Shown here one piece after another: positions 31,813 through 43,199 of a stretch of 64,000 nt of DNA (its first letter is position 1; every line of letters starts with the position of its first letter). The notes below the pieces were generated by a model that saw nothing but the letters and a program-made list of their open reading frames with translations, searched no databases and was not told the origin of the DNA. This stretch comes from Ryuthela nishihirai (Eukaryota > Arthropoda > Arachnida > Araneae > Heptathelidae), in assembly GCA_038380435.1 (NCBI GenBank), contig JAWZYU010000120.1, forward strand, positions 434,001 to 498,000, given 5' to 3'. The translations under genes and the position numbers were made by a program.

Positions 31813-31882
31813 TTCCGTTATGGAATGAGTAAATTCTCCTTACGCAACTGCGTAAGGAGAATTTACTCATTCCATAACGGAA
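31813..31882. repeat. Perfect palindrome, 34 bp arms
   Basis: The arms at 31,813-31,846 and 31,849-31,882 are exact reverse complements, with only AC between them. Three copies of a GCTGACAAGT-containing unit follow (31,886-31,952). Confidence 0.9.
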
Positions 31883-31952
31883 ACTGCTGACAAGTATATA
31901 CACGTGACACGCTGACAAGTATATACAAGTTATAGACACTGCTGACAAGTGG

Positions 31953-33401
31953 TTGTAGTTATAATACGCCATAGAGATAAATTTTAAAAAGGGTTTCGTC
32001 GATAGGTTATACAACAGTCATAACATATTTTTAAGCTCTTGATCTTTTATTTTACTCCTCTGTTATACGATTTTTTTTGTAACCTTTTCTTTTTCCTCTT
32101 TTCGTGCTATTTAATTTTTACCGTGTCAAAACTTTAATTTCTCTAGATGTATTAAATTATTTGTTTTTTAAAGGGAGTAGAACGACGGTTCAGAGGAACA
32201 TGAGCTGAATAAATGTCATTAACAACCCACGGGTTTGTGTCTCTGCAAAAATTTCCTGTCATTACTCTGGTTATATAGTAAATAATTAAATGCAGCAAGC
32301 TTCCTTTAGACACAAACTCAATAAGATCTACTCTAGGACATTTTTCACTCTATCTTTTTTCCTGGAGCAGAATTTTGTTTTTCCTTTTGCAAAAGTTCCC
32401 TTCGATACTTTGCTTTTCAAATGTCTTTTTGTTTTCCAGAAAATAAATTTTATACATTCAGTTTAAATTTTTCACAGTTATAGAATTTCATAAACCTCAA
32501 AACATTTTGGATTTAAGAATCATACCTTGAAAACGCATATATGCATGAAATCAAACTGTGAGCTGAAATTATATTTAAATAATAGTTTATCCTTTGTGTT
32601 TAAATAAGAGTTCATTCCAAGACCCGAGTCTAGAATCAAAAAATGAGGGAGAGGACGGAAACTAAGTCGAGCCGGAAAAGGGCGGGAGAAGGGGAAAGAG
32701 ACTGGATTTCCATTGGAGTTGGTTGTTTTTTAAAAGTTCCATAAAAATGCATCATATATATATAAATGTTTAATTAATTTTCCTTCTGTTACCTTTACTC
32801 TCACTCTCATAAAGGACGGGCCGTCGTCCCCTTTCCCGAGATCCGGCCCTGGTTATACCATTCACAGTTCACATTTATTTTGATGACGTCGGAGATGAGG
32901 TATCCCAAGGATAAAGAAATAAAATCAAATTTAAAAGTAATATTAAATAAAAACATAATGTTTAATTTTAGGAAAAATTATTAGCATGCAAAAATATTAT
33001 GGGATCGTAAACCCTGTTCAGAAATGATAATTTTTTATTGATTTTTAATAAAATATAGCTAGTAGAAATACACGGCGTAACTGGAAAGTGTATTTCTACT
33101 AACTACACTTTATAACAGTGTTGGGTAGAATATACGGAGTGCTTTCAAAATGTTCTTGACAGGTGTCTCTATATTTTCACTGGATTCTGCGCAGTTCATG
33201 AGCTACGACTTGTTTGAAAGTTTGTCTAAACTTGTCATTGCATGTTAGAATGAAATGCCGTATCATCATGTCTCTCTTCGCTAGTGGCTGTTAAACGTCG
33301 TCTGCGAAATCTGTGCATTGTTGCTCTTGGAGTCTCCTACTACAGACTGCGAAAAGTTTTCACAAGAGGCAGCTTAGGAACGAAGTAAAAAATTCATGCC
33401 G
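31953..33401. other. AT-rich DNA with a possible DNA-transposon end
   Basis: There is no gene. GAGATCCGGCCCTG at 32,841-32,854 reads CAGGGCCGGATCTC on the minus strand, a terminus style seen in hAT-like elements. A weak partner (CAAGACCCGAGTCT) lies near 32,618. No matching 8 bp TSD was found, so this is only a hint. Confidence 0.3.
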
Positions 33402-33499
33402 ATCCCGTAACATTGCCATATGAACATGCATGATCCACATATACTTGTGATAACAAGTATATGTGGATCATGCATGTTCATATGGCAATGTTACGGGAT
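33402..33499. repeat. Perfect palindrome, 47 bp arms, GATA loop
   Basis: Arms 33,402-33,448 and 33,453-33,499 are exact reverse complements around GATA (33,449-33,452). It directly precedes the mariner remnant. As RNA or single-stranded DNA it would form a very stable hairpin. Confidence 0.95.
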
Positions 33500-34430
33500 G
33501 GATGCAAAAAATTCGGAGAAACGTGGAAAAACTTCGAAGACTTGCCTCGGGCAGGACCACCGAAGGAGGCAGGGAACGAGAGAAATATCACTTCTCTTCG
33601 TGACTCATTATTAAAACCCCACACCGTTGAAACCATCACCGTTCAGTTAATACGTTTAGATGCAAGTGGAAAGTTTCGCAGTGTGGAAATAATTATTCAT
33701 TAAGATTTAAAGTTCCGAAAATCTGATCAAATGGATACCACACAAACTAACAGAACAGCAAAAAGGGCTAGAGTCGACTGATGCAAGGAGATGCTCACAA
33801 TGTTTGAACTTAGTGTCCCCAAATGGTTAACAGATATTGTCACAGGTGATGAGACATAGTTTTATTACAACTCCTAGAAAGATCAACAGCAACGTTTGGG
33901 TTGAGGAATATGATCCACGTATCCAAATCCTTCGACAAGACTTTCGTTCAAGGAAGGGGATGTTCACAATTGTTTCCACTTCGTAAGAGCACCTTAGGTG
34001 AAAATATGACTGTAAATGGCGAATACCTTACCAATATCAGTTTCTCCAAAATGGTTAAGGAGTTGAAGAAGAGGCATCCAACAAGAGGTGTGTCAAGTGT
34101 TCTCCTTCTTCATAACAATCCCTTTTCACAAAACTTGGCAAGTTACAGCCTATCTGGAGCAAAAAGAAATTTAAAAAACTACCCCATCCGATATACCATC
34201 CGATATATTTATTATATCATGCAGTTTTTGGTTGTTTCCAAAAATTAAAAGGAACTTGGTGGGAAGCCATTTTCAAGGGTGGAGCACCTTGCAAAAATGC
34301 ATTCATTCAGAGTGCAGAGTGTTTCCCAACAGGAGTACCACCAAGCGTTCCAGAATTGGCGTAGACGTCTGCAATTTTGCATAGATGCCGGAGGAAAGTA
34401 CTTTGAAGGACAGTAAAAGTTTTGCTCAGC
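33500..34430 (+). pseudogene. Mariner transposase remnant
   Basis: Reading across frames recovers mariner landmarks in order: DLPRAGPPKEAGNE, WIPHKLTEQQKG, a GDE-type block (VTGDE then a stop, near 33,845), the NVWVEEYDPR block near 33,893, the mid-catalytic region LLLHNNPFSQN near 34,105-34,137 (D to N in the usual HDNA box), FPKLKR near 34,238 and FQNWRRRLQFCIDAGGKYFEG near 34,348. Many stops and shifts make it nonfunctional. Terminal inverted repeats could not be delimited. A working protein would cut and paste the element at TA sites. Confidence 0.7.
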
Positions 34431-36439
34431 GCTAGAGGGCGTAATTATAGTTTTAGTGAGATTAGGAACGTGCATATCGTAATGTTTCATCAATACCTAT
34501 CGAACACGAATAGAATTTTCAATTTATCTTTATAAACAAAAAAGTTTGATGTTTGCAGACAGACAGACAAAAAGCGAAACTAGTATATTCAGTCGGTTGC
34601 TAATGAGCATCTGAATTAATCTAATGTAATCATAATGCTCATATTGTTCATTCAAAAGTATATTAGGAAAGCGACCAATCATAGAATTCCCTCTCCAGTT
34701 GTTTTCGGTAATACTACAACAGACTCTTGATTATCCTGGGAGGGATTAACCGTGAGATTAAAAATAATAGTATCGAAAAATAATATGGGTACAAGAAAGC
34801 TACCGCAAATATTATAAATAAAGGAGCTTCATGAATCCTGTTAGATTTGATTTCCTTCGCATAAGAGGTAAATGTCTATCTATATCGTGTAAAACGATTC
34901 TTAGCATTTGTAATATGAAAGTTTGAGTTTCAATATTTATATATTTTTAGAGCTATGTATTTCCTGATTTCTTCTATACAGTTTGTCTGTCAAATGTTTC
35001 AGAGTTTGAGACATTATTCAGTCTTTTATGAGTATAGATCACCGATAATTCTTATCTGTATTAATCTTCGATCTCCATTTAGTACACCCTTTTCGTATAA
35101 ATGAAAGCATGTTTTGCATTCCTTTCGTGAAACACTTGCTGGTATTTCCAAAGTTTTGAATGTAACTACCACTTCGTGTAATTCCAAATTATTCGCGAAT
35201 GCTTCTACTGTTTCCGTATATAAATAGACCATTCCATTATGGCCATGTAGTGTAGGGACAGTCCTGTTATTGCCTCTGAGATTATGTACATTTCTTTGGG
35301 GTTATAGCTCAGGGTTCATTATCGCATATAAGCAGAAACTCGAAGCACAATAAATATATTACCTGAAAACCTCCCAACAGTCCAAGAAAGTGCAAAGTTC
35401 AACAATCATAGGGCCAAATCAAATCCTAGATGAAAGAAATAATGAAGCGCCTCTGATTCACTGAAAAGCAAACTAAACTCTGATTCATTCAAATAAAAAT
35501 AGCCAAAACTTCGCTAAAACTAAATTTCAAGCAAGAAATGTTACACAACATTCAAAATAACCGTCAAAATACATGTCCAAATAACGGTCTAGAACACAAG
35601 TTGTTAGTTTTCATTATATTTTGCATATTTGACAACACTTTTCATATATATATATAACAATCGTTTCTCGTACAATGGAGTTGATGATACTATCCTGCGC
35701 TCAGACGATTTACGAAGCTCGTTACACAAGAGATCATGAATCATCGTTTTTTGAATTAGATTGCAAGAACCCATTGGGCCTGTAGTAGAATGTCGACCAA
35801 ATGTATTTTGTTTCGAGAGTATTCCAAGAGAAATTACAAGTTTTTTTAATAATAATTACTTTGTTCTAGAACTGAACTGGTAGGCAAATATACAGTGAAA
35901 GCCAAATAATTATGTCTTTCGTGTTTGATTTCAATAATAAACAAATCTGAAGTTACGTGACTGGTAAAATGAGACAAAAACATTAATTCATGGTCTCAAT
36001 CTTTATTATTTGAAACATATTTATTACTTAATGATTCGCCGGTTGCACTCATATGTTGAAAATCTAAAAATCTAAAATCACATGAATGATCGCAATGGGT
36101 CTCATAGACTCATGATATGTTTCTTAACGTTAAATACGTGTATATCGGACTTTTTTATTAATCTTTTTTTTACTAATTTGAAACACATTATTATCATTGT
36201 TATAAATATTAATCTATTTTAGGCCAAAACTAATAGTTCTGCTCTTTTATTCAACAACTGATATTTCACAGTTTTATACTTGTGAATGATCCCAAACATT
36301 TCTAAATACCAGATAAGTAAAGAATCTGTTACATATATCCTTTCTGTTTCTAACCGTTTTCTGTTTTTTCTGTTTCAAGTCACCCGAAAAAAGTGTAGAA
36401 TAAAATAAAATAAATAATAAATAATAATATCCCCCATCC
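34431..36439. other. AT-rich DNA, no recognised feature
   Basis: About 2 kb with only short ORFs and simple AT runs. I found no repeat shared with the rest of the window and no TE motif. Confidence 0.5.
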
Positions 36440-37290
36440 AAAAAATAGCTCTCCCCTTTCTAAACAGTGATAGGAACTTTGAAATGGTAAGAGTTAAAAC
36501 CATCAAATTCAGTCAGTATACATCTTCCTCTACTCACGACTTAGTGCACATAACGGTTAGGGCTCTTAACCGTTTTTCCTCCCCTACAAATTCATCCCAA
36601 AACATAAACAAAAAAGGTTTAAAGAACTGCTTCTAAAATGGTATGAGATTGGACCCCAAATTCAGTACACAGTTTCAAACTGCAACATAAAATAGCAAAA
36701 GAGTTTGGCTCTCAATATTTAGTTCCCTCTCAGAAAAAAGATTCCTGGACTTTCCTTTAATTTTTTTTTCTTTAGACAAAATAAGAGGGACTTTTCTTAT
36801 TTTGTCCTCTTAAAATTTATTTTTTTCTGAAATTTCCTCTTCAAAGGTTATAGATTACTGAATTCGGTATACAACTTCCCCTCCTAGTTTGTTAAAGAAA
36901 CGTCGGGTTTTAACCCCCTTTTCCATCTTTCTTACCTTTCCAAAGAAAAGCTACTCCCTCCACACAAACACAAGCAAATACTGGATAATTTCTCCTAAAC
37001 TATAAAAGGAAAATTTCCGAATTTGGTACACAGTTTCCTCATTTCCTCGCTTTAAGAAATGTGACGTTTTCACCATTCCTCCAAACATTTCCAGGCAAAA
37101 AAGGGCCTTCTACATAAAAGGCCCTTCTACATAAAACACGAAAAATATTTTTTCCTAAACGTTAAGAGCTGTGGTCACTGAATTGAAATACAGCTTCCTC
37201 TCGTCATAGCTCTAATCAAAGTAAGGATTTGTACCCTCTTCCCACCCAGCCGGAAAAAGGAGGATTTACGTTACACTATTACTCAGCCTA
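36440..37290 (+). repeat. Degenerate tandem satellite, about 155 bp unit, five units
   Basis: The phrase (A/G)AATT(C/T)(A/G)GTA(C/T)ACA(G/A)TTTCCTC recurs near 36,503, 36,655, 36,859, 37,018 and 37,170 (spacings about 152, 204, 159 and 152). Each is preceded by an AAA(G/T)GTTA(A/T)-like stretch. The units are too diverged for recent amplification. Confidence 0.6.
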
Positions 37291-37333
37291 ATGATTTATA
37301 TTTGAAATTCGAGCCTAGAGAAAAATAATTCCT

Positions 37334-37615
37334 TTATCTCTTAATGCCAAAGGTTTTATTTCCGTTACACCTCACTGTGGTAAGGCAAAAATCATTGCAC
37401 TGGTATACACCACTGAAATTTCGAATTTCCAGCTTGAATAGCTCGTTTACAATATTTGGAAAAAGATTTGTAATTATACGACTTCCATCGTTAGGAGGCA
37501 GTACAAAGATTTTTCGGCCTTTAGCATTTACTACCAGTGAAAATTCGAGATCTTTACTACTCCACTTTAGAGTTATTTTACTACTACATAATGTACTACA
37601 CAGCGAATTTTTCAT
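37334..37615 (-). pseudogene. Possible immunoglobulin-like exon (unrecognised ORF)
   Basis: This 93-codon minus-strand ORF has an Ig V-set-like spacing: Cys, Trp eight residues later (CSSKITLKW), then about 63 residues after the Cys a KLEIRNFSGVYQC motif, the family's L-x-I...D-x-G-x-Y-x-C signature. A GT (AG|GTGTAA) near 37,370 could be a splice donor; no clear acceptor was found. It could be a host exon, an exon relic, or coincidence. No neighbouring exon was found. Confidence 0.25.
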
Positions 37616-37959
37616 TATATCTCAAAACGAATAATTGTCCCCCCCCCCCCTCCAGGAGTAAGAAGGCAAATTATTGTTTCAATGCAATTGTCCTGTTAAG
37701 TAACAAATTGGCGGATCTAAGCGAAATTGCCCTTCCACGATACAGTAAAAGAGTGAACTCAATAGTACTGACAAGGAATGGGTCCCAGTTAGAGTCGTAA
37801 AAAATTGAAAATAAAAATCAACGGGACTGAAAGAACATTACATAATCTTCTAATAATAGTTCCAAAAATTAAGAAAAAAATAATCTATTCAACAAGTTTA
37901 AGTGAGGTCGCATCATTGGTCTATGTGAAGCAGAATGGTCTATGCAATGAATGCAGCTA
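37616..37959. other. No recognised gene, C-run
   Basis: Contains a C12 run at 37,639-37,650 and short ORFs. Nothing supports a gene. Confidence 0.4.
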
Positions 37960-38345
37960 ATTTCCAACGTGAAGGACGAACAGTTCCCTGCCGGAAGCAA
38001 TAGACATGGGAAGGCGTTTAAGGTCATCGTTTAGGATCATGTCGTCATCGAGTGAACTATGAATCGCCAGATTAACCAGATTTCTGTCCCACTGATATCC
38101 AGACCAGAAAGCGACTCCCCGACAGATATCCAATGACAGAACTACAGATGAGGCACCACGGTATCTGTCAGTACCTTTCATCGATGCCTTCAGGAGGCTG
38201 GTATGCAAGGGAGGCATCCTCTCCTATACATATCGATCACACTAAACTAAAGGATGCCAGATGGCAGCGGTGCAACGAAAAACGTGAGTGCTCGACGGAT
38301 GGAGAGATATCACCTTCAGTGATGAATTCAAAATCAAATTGGGCA
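37960..38345 (+). pseudogene. Tc1-like transposase fragment
   Basis: Plus-strand frames give TVSVSTFHRCLQEAGMQGRH (about 38,158-38,217), the helix-turn-helix style region of Tc1 transposases, then ARWQRCNEKREC and DITFSDEFKI (about 38,307-38,336), which matches the first catalytic Asp block. The frame changes between them. Sequence after the first catalytic block is gone. It is an inactive fragment, distinct from the mariner at 33.5 kb. Confidence 0.65.
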
Positions 38346-41300
38346 TTTTTTAAAAATCCACGATCCTCCTACGTAAGAGGCTTTTATTTTGTACGTAGCA
38401 TGTTGCTAGTGGTCAACATCTTAGAAGAATCGTTTTGAAAAATATAGATAAACTGAAAAACAAATAAATGATGAACGAAAACTTTATGGGAATTAAAATA
38501 TGAAAGCTATTATCTAAAACTACTTTATAATTTTTTTTAATTGAAATTATCTTTCGTTCAATCCGTAGTAATCCCATCTTTTACTGAGCAGTAGTATATT
38601 ACAGATATATCTTTACGATATGTCTAAAGTTAAAGAAAAATTGATTTTATTCGAAATGCATCAATTATACTTTCCTACATTCCTTAATGAATATACGATG
38701 ATATCATCACTATGGATTCATATAACAGATAGTTTTCCTTTCTTCATTCAAGTTTCACTAATTTACACTTTAAAGTTTCATTTTTATGGGTTGTACGTCA
38801 AATGATTCCGTTTATGTTCACTAATTAAGACTTTCCGTAAAATAGCAATTGTTTGATTTTGATTCTGTAGAAAAGCAAATAAAATTATATCCGAAATATG
38901 TTTCAAATATTTCGAAATAATATGTTCAAATGTGATCGTTTTAGTTGTAACATAAGGACTAAATTTATATATTATAATTTCATACAAAACTAGTGGTTTA
39001 AATAGAGGTATTCGACATTTCCTGTTACTTTGAAGGGTGAAATTTTGATCAACCAGTCTAAAATTACAAATGCAAATTTTATTAACAGAAGAAAACCCGG
39101 TAAGGAGAAATAACGAAAAACTACAGTGATGAGCATACCCCGTTTACCAAAGGCCATCTGGAGAGTCGTTGAGCAAATGGAGGGAAACATGCATAAATTT
39201 TTAAAAATTGAATTTGGCTAATGTTTAATTGATTTCCATTTATTTTTAAAGTACATAATATGAAATAATTTATTTATTGCGGCGAAACTGTATTTAAATT
39301 TTAATGATTACTTTAAATTGGTTAGCAAATTTTTAAAAAAATCAGCAGCCGCCAGTCGAATTATAAGAAGTGAAGTTTGTTTTGAACATCAATCCTTCTG
39401 TTGCTGTAGTGACCAGGCCTAGTGTTATATAAAAATCTTTGGTTTAGAGCGAGAATTGTGGTTAGAGTGGAAATCGGAGCGTTAACTGAATCAGTGCTAT
39501 GTTCAAGATCGTTATAGCAGATTCTCTATGGAGATGCTTTCCCAAAGTAACGAAATTTGTTACCTACGATTAACATATTTTTAGATTCTGTAGCGATGTA
39601 AATAATATCACGTCCGACACAGATTTCAAACATTTCGAAATCTTCTGCTAATATGTATGGAGATCGTTTTAAATGTCACGCAAAAAATTATTGCGTTTTA
39701 TTATGTTTATTTTGCTATTTAAGTAATAATGCAGCTGATAAACATGATTTTATAAATATATTTTGCAATGTCAAATGAATAATAATGAAAGGAAAATTTA
39801 ATTAAGTAAGTTAAATTGCACTCTATTGTACCCGCCAGTTCATGCCACAATCGCAAACATGGCGAACTTGGCAGTGTTGATAGACGAGATGGAAGTTACT
39901 GGCATGAAGATGGTCCAGGTCTGGCACATTTTCTGGATCTGGGCCAGATTATGAAACATTCTTCTTGAAGAAGGGATGGAGAGCTTATTGCCTTTTCCGG
40001 AGCATATTCTCGTGGAACATTTTTTTAACATTTTTTACCCCTCGAGATTGGGTAATTCTGTTCGGTGTAGTGATGTAGTCAAAATCTGCGTCATTTTCGC
40101 TCAAGAGATCCACGCGTCAAAACTACTCACTAGAACACGAAGCATTGGCAGAAATAGAGCACACAGCGGAGTAAACAGACTGACAAACACCACTCAAACT
40201 GTGGAAAGCACAGTATGGCGGACTAGCACTCAGTGGACGAGAGTGTACAGTACGTACAGTTAACTTCAGCACTCTAATGAATTTGAACATATATGTTTTA
40301 AATATAAAAATGTTTTTGAGATACATCTACAGAACAGCGCTATAACGAATCAACGCCGTACAGGGTAGTGCTAAAAGACTCTCTCCTGTGCAACATCTCT
40401 GTCAGATGTGGGATGACAGTTTTCAAAGGGAAGTAAGTTTTCAATTTTCCAATTTCCAGCATCTGACAATGTACATTCGAAAATGGAGGATTTTGGAAAA
40501 TGCAACTGATAAATGCCACAAGAAATAGTTTTTTAATTCCTATGAAACAAAAAAGAATTTCTCATTTTTTCTATAAAACGAAAATGTTAATTTTTCCACC
40601 TTTTGGTGCTATGGGGGCAAATCGGCCAGTACAAAACCATTGATCGTCCTTCTTTACCTCCAAAATTTCAAAGTTCTAGCATTGTAGTGATCGGTGGTAA
40701 GGCAACGATGCACTTTCTTCTCCTTATCAATGAAATCGAATGTAATTATTTATTATGCTGAACTGAACCGCGCCAAATGTGGTGCACACGGATGGCGAAC
40801 GATTAACCACTCTATAGTAGAGGACGATCAAGTAGTCCCTTGATTAGATTCACCATTGCTTAGATGAAAAAAGAAATAACTTGTTAGTTGGATTGTTACA
40901 TTCTTACCGACGTATGCCTTAGACTTGATGCGGCAAGTGATGTATATAGATATGTCCAACAATTCACGCATTAGTGTCGTATAGAGATGACACAATTTAT
41001 TCACATTTATATACAATCACGTGCTAGGGATGCGCTTCACTCCACAGGCTTTTGCTGCTGCAAACAATTTTGCAATGAGGTGGAACCGCACTTTGCAGAT
41101 TCTCGTTTAGCGATCTCAAACTCGGCGAAACGATATCCAACCCTTGCCTACAATGTAGTTCACACAGAACTCACTTTAGTTCCACGGAACTGTACTTGGT
41201 TCACCAAAAACCATATCTTGTTTTTCACATAGAACCAAACTATCTCCTTAATGGTGAAAAGAAATAGTTTGGCTTCGAAGTGCGTAAGCCGTAAAATTAG

Positions 41301-41713
41301 TAAATTTGATGTGTGCGATAAATTTGTTAAGCAGGCTGAATAGTTGTTAAGTTTTATTTTTTGTAGTGTGCTATTAGTAACATTTATCGGTGCGAAGGCA
41401 CATGAATAGAGTAAAAGTGTAAAATGTAAAAAGAATATTCTAAGAGTTTGATGCATATTTTATTAGGCCAAGTAGCCATTTGCATATCTCAGTGTGAGGC
41501 GCCATTATTTGTTCGAGAGAAAAAAAATAATGTTAGTCTCTTATGCAGCGGAAAAGTTGCTTGATGATTCTTAAAATTCCTGCCTTAAAGAGTTGTATGA
41601 AGATAACAAATACTAAGAAACCACACAAACAACAATGTAATATGATAATTGAATTTTTAAAGGGAAAAACATTCTGCGCTATATAATATCGGAAGATAAT
41701 CCAGATTGTATGT
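38346..41713. other. AT-rich DNA, no recognised gene
   Basis: 3.4 kb with short ORFs only. A weak similarity between 38,868-38,950 and 39,590-39,680 (GATTCTGTAG..., TTTCGAAAT) suggests an old duplicated repeat. The stretch at 39,836-40,030 is more complex and could be a decayed coding fragment, but I cannot name it. Confidence 0.45.
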
Positions 41714-42000
41714 TGGCTTGGATTGAGTTGTTTTACCTCTGAGCGACACTTTTTTCTACACAATGGGCTAAATAGCCAGATCATGAGTACCCCGAGGGTT
41801 CATAGCATGTTGAAGGGAGAGGACCACTGGACAGCTGTTGGGAGAGAAATGGCTGCCTCCCATCAAGGCCATCTAGGGTGTTCTTTACCGTGCTCAGGGT
41901 CTGGCTCTCCTGCAACCGGAGCCACGGCAGCCTTTCCACGACCATCGTTGTCACTACTCCCCCGAGGGAGAGCAGGGCATGAAGTTTTGGGAAGATTATT
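41714..42000 (-). mobile_element. SINE family A, copy 1 (5' truncated)
   Basis: This aligns with 45,727-46,010 in the same orientation: the tail side GTTGTTTTACCTCTGAGCG, then CCATCAAGGCCATC and GTGTTCTTTA(A/C)CGTGC. It lacks the tRNA-like head found in copy 2. Confidence 0.75.
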
Positions 42001-42589
42001 GTTTTGGCTTCACATGCAAACAGATTTTGGAAAATGAAATATTTTAAAAAGTCAAACAGATTAAAGCGAGAACAATAACCATTATGCTAAACATAATAAT
42101 GTGTAGGAGCATTTTTAGGTATTGACGTAATTATTTTAATTCCCTGTAATCTCTCTGAAGGCTATAAATTCAGCCATGAGTTATGAAATCTTGCACATGA
42201 TCAATTTGGTTTGTGTGTAGTGTTAGCAATTCACGTCGTCATCACAATTTATTTTTTAAAAATTACTAATTCCAACAAAATTGAAACTTGTCCTTTTCCA
42301 ATTTCGGTTACTTCAAAATCATTGAATTGAACTAATTTTTCATAAAATTATTTTCATCGGGTGTTAATTTATCCATAACTGCCAAGTTTTGAATATTACA
42401 TAAATAACCGACAAGAAACTCTTCACATGAAAAAATTATATACATTTCAATTCATCAATATTTCTCACCACCTGCATTATAAAGAAAATAATTATAAAAT
42501 CAATTACTTCGTTTAACCAAAAAAAAACAACTCTGCGCGAAATCGAATTATTCTAGGAAGCATCTATGGTGCATTTGTTTCTAAAATAA
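42001..42589. other. AT-rich DNA, no recognised feature
   Basis: Short ORFs and A/T runs only, up to the start of the SINE B copy. Confidence 0.45.
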
Positions 42590-42775
42590 TAAATAAATAC
42601 CCCTCAAGCAGCTGCTTGCCACAAAAGTCTGACAGAGACTCGCAATTTACATACCATACTAGAAGGTCTGTGAGATTGGCTGGACCTCAGCAAAAAAACA
42701 ACACGGACATCCATGCCTTACCTTTTTAGGCTGGAACCCAGGTCCCTCTGATCAGCAGCCAAGCGCTAACATCGA
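42590..42775 (-). mobile_element. SINE family B, fullest copy, tRNA-like head
   Basis: On the minus strand it starts with an A-box-like GTTAGCGCTTGGCTGC and a B-box-like GGGTTCCAGCC (about 42,726-42,773), runs about 130 bp, and ends in CAAGCAGCTGCTTGAGGGG followed by TATTTATTTATTA. It is probably tRNA-derived, with an A/T-rich tail. Two truncated relatives lie at 29.8 and 52.6 kb. Confidence 0.6.
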
Positions 42776-43199
42776 ATGAATAAAATAATTAGCATTCATT
42801 ATGGCATGGATGACACATATGTTTTAGTTCGCATGCAAAAAAATGATGAGGAAAATGTGTAAAATGATTAGAGGCGTGCCGAACTGACATGACGTAATAT
42901 TCCGTAGAAAATGATATCAACAAATTATTAATATGCAATATTGTATTACGTAAGCACATTAATTGGGTGGAAGTGAAGTGGGTGGATACGACAAATGTGT
43001 GGATGCGGCAATTGCGAAAAAGATTGGAAGGGTACGAAAATTGGGTGGATACGACAATTGGATGGAAAAAAGGAAACGATGGGAAAATTTTGGATTGCTA
43101 ACATTATTTCTGAAATATCTCCTTAGAGCAAACAAATTCACTTCTCGGAAGTCTCTGCACCAAGCACTTCATAAAACGAAATTTTTTAGATATTAACAT
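42776..43199. other. AT-rich DNA with a short GGTGGATACGACAA repeat
   Basis: At 42,965-43,067 the phrase GGGTGGATACGACAA occurs twice, with a diverged GTGTGGATGCGGCAATTG between. No gene is recognised. Confidence 0.4.

Noticed and set aside
41160..41456. A small secreted protein (98 codons, minus strand, hydrophobic start)
   Set aside because: There is no conserved motif, cysteine framework or splice context. Hydrophobic ORFs are common in AT-rich DNA.
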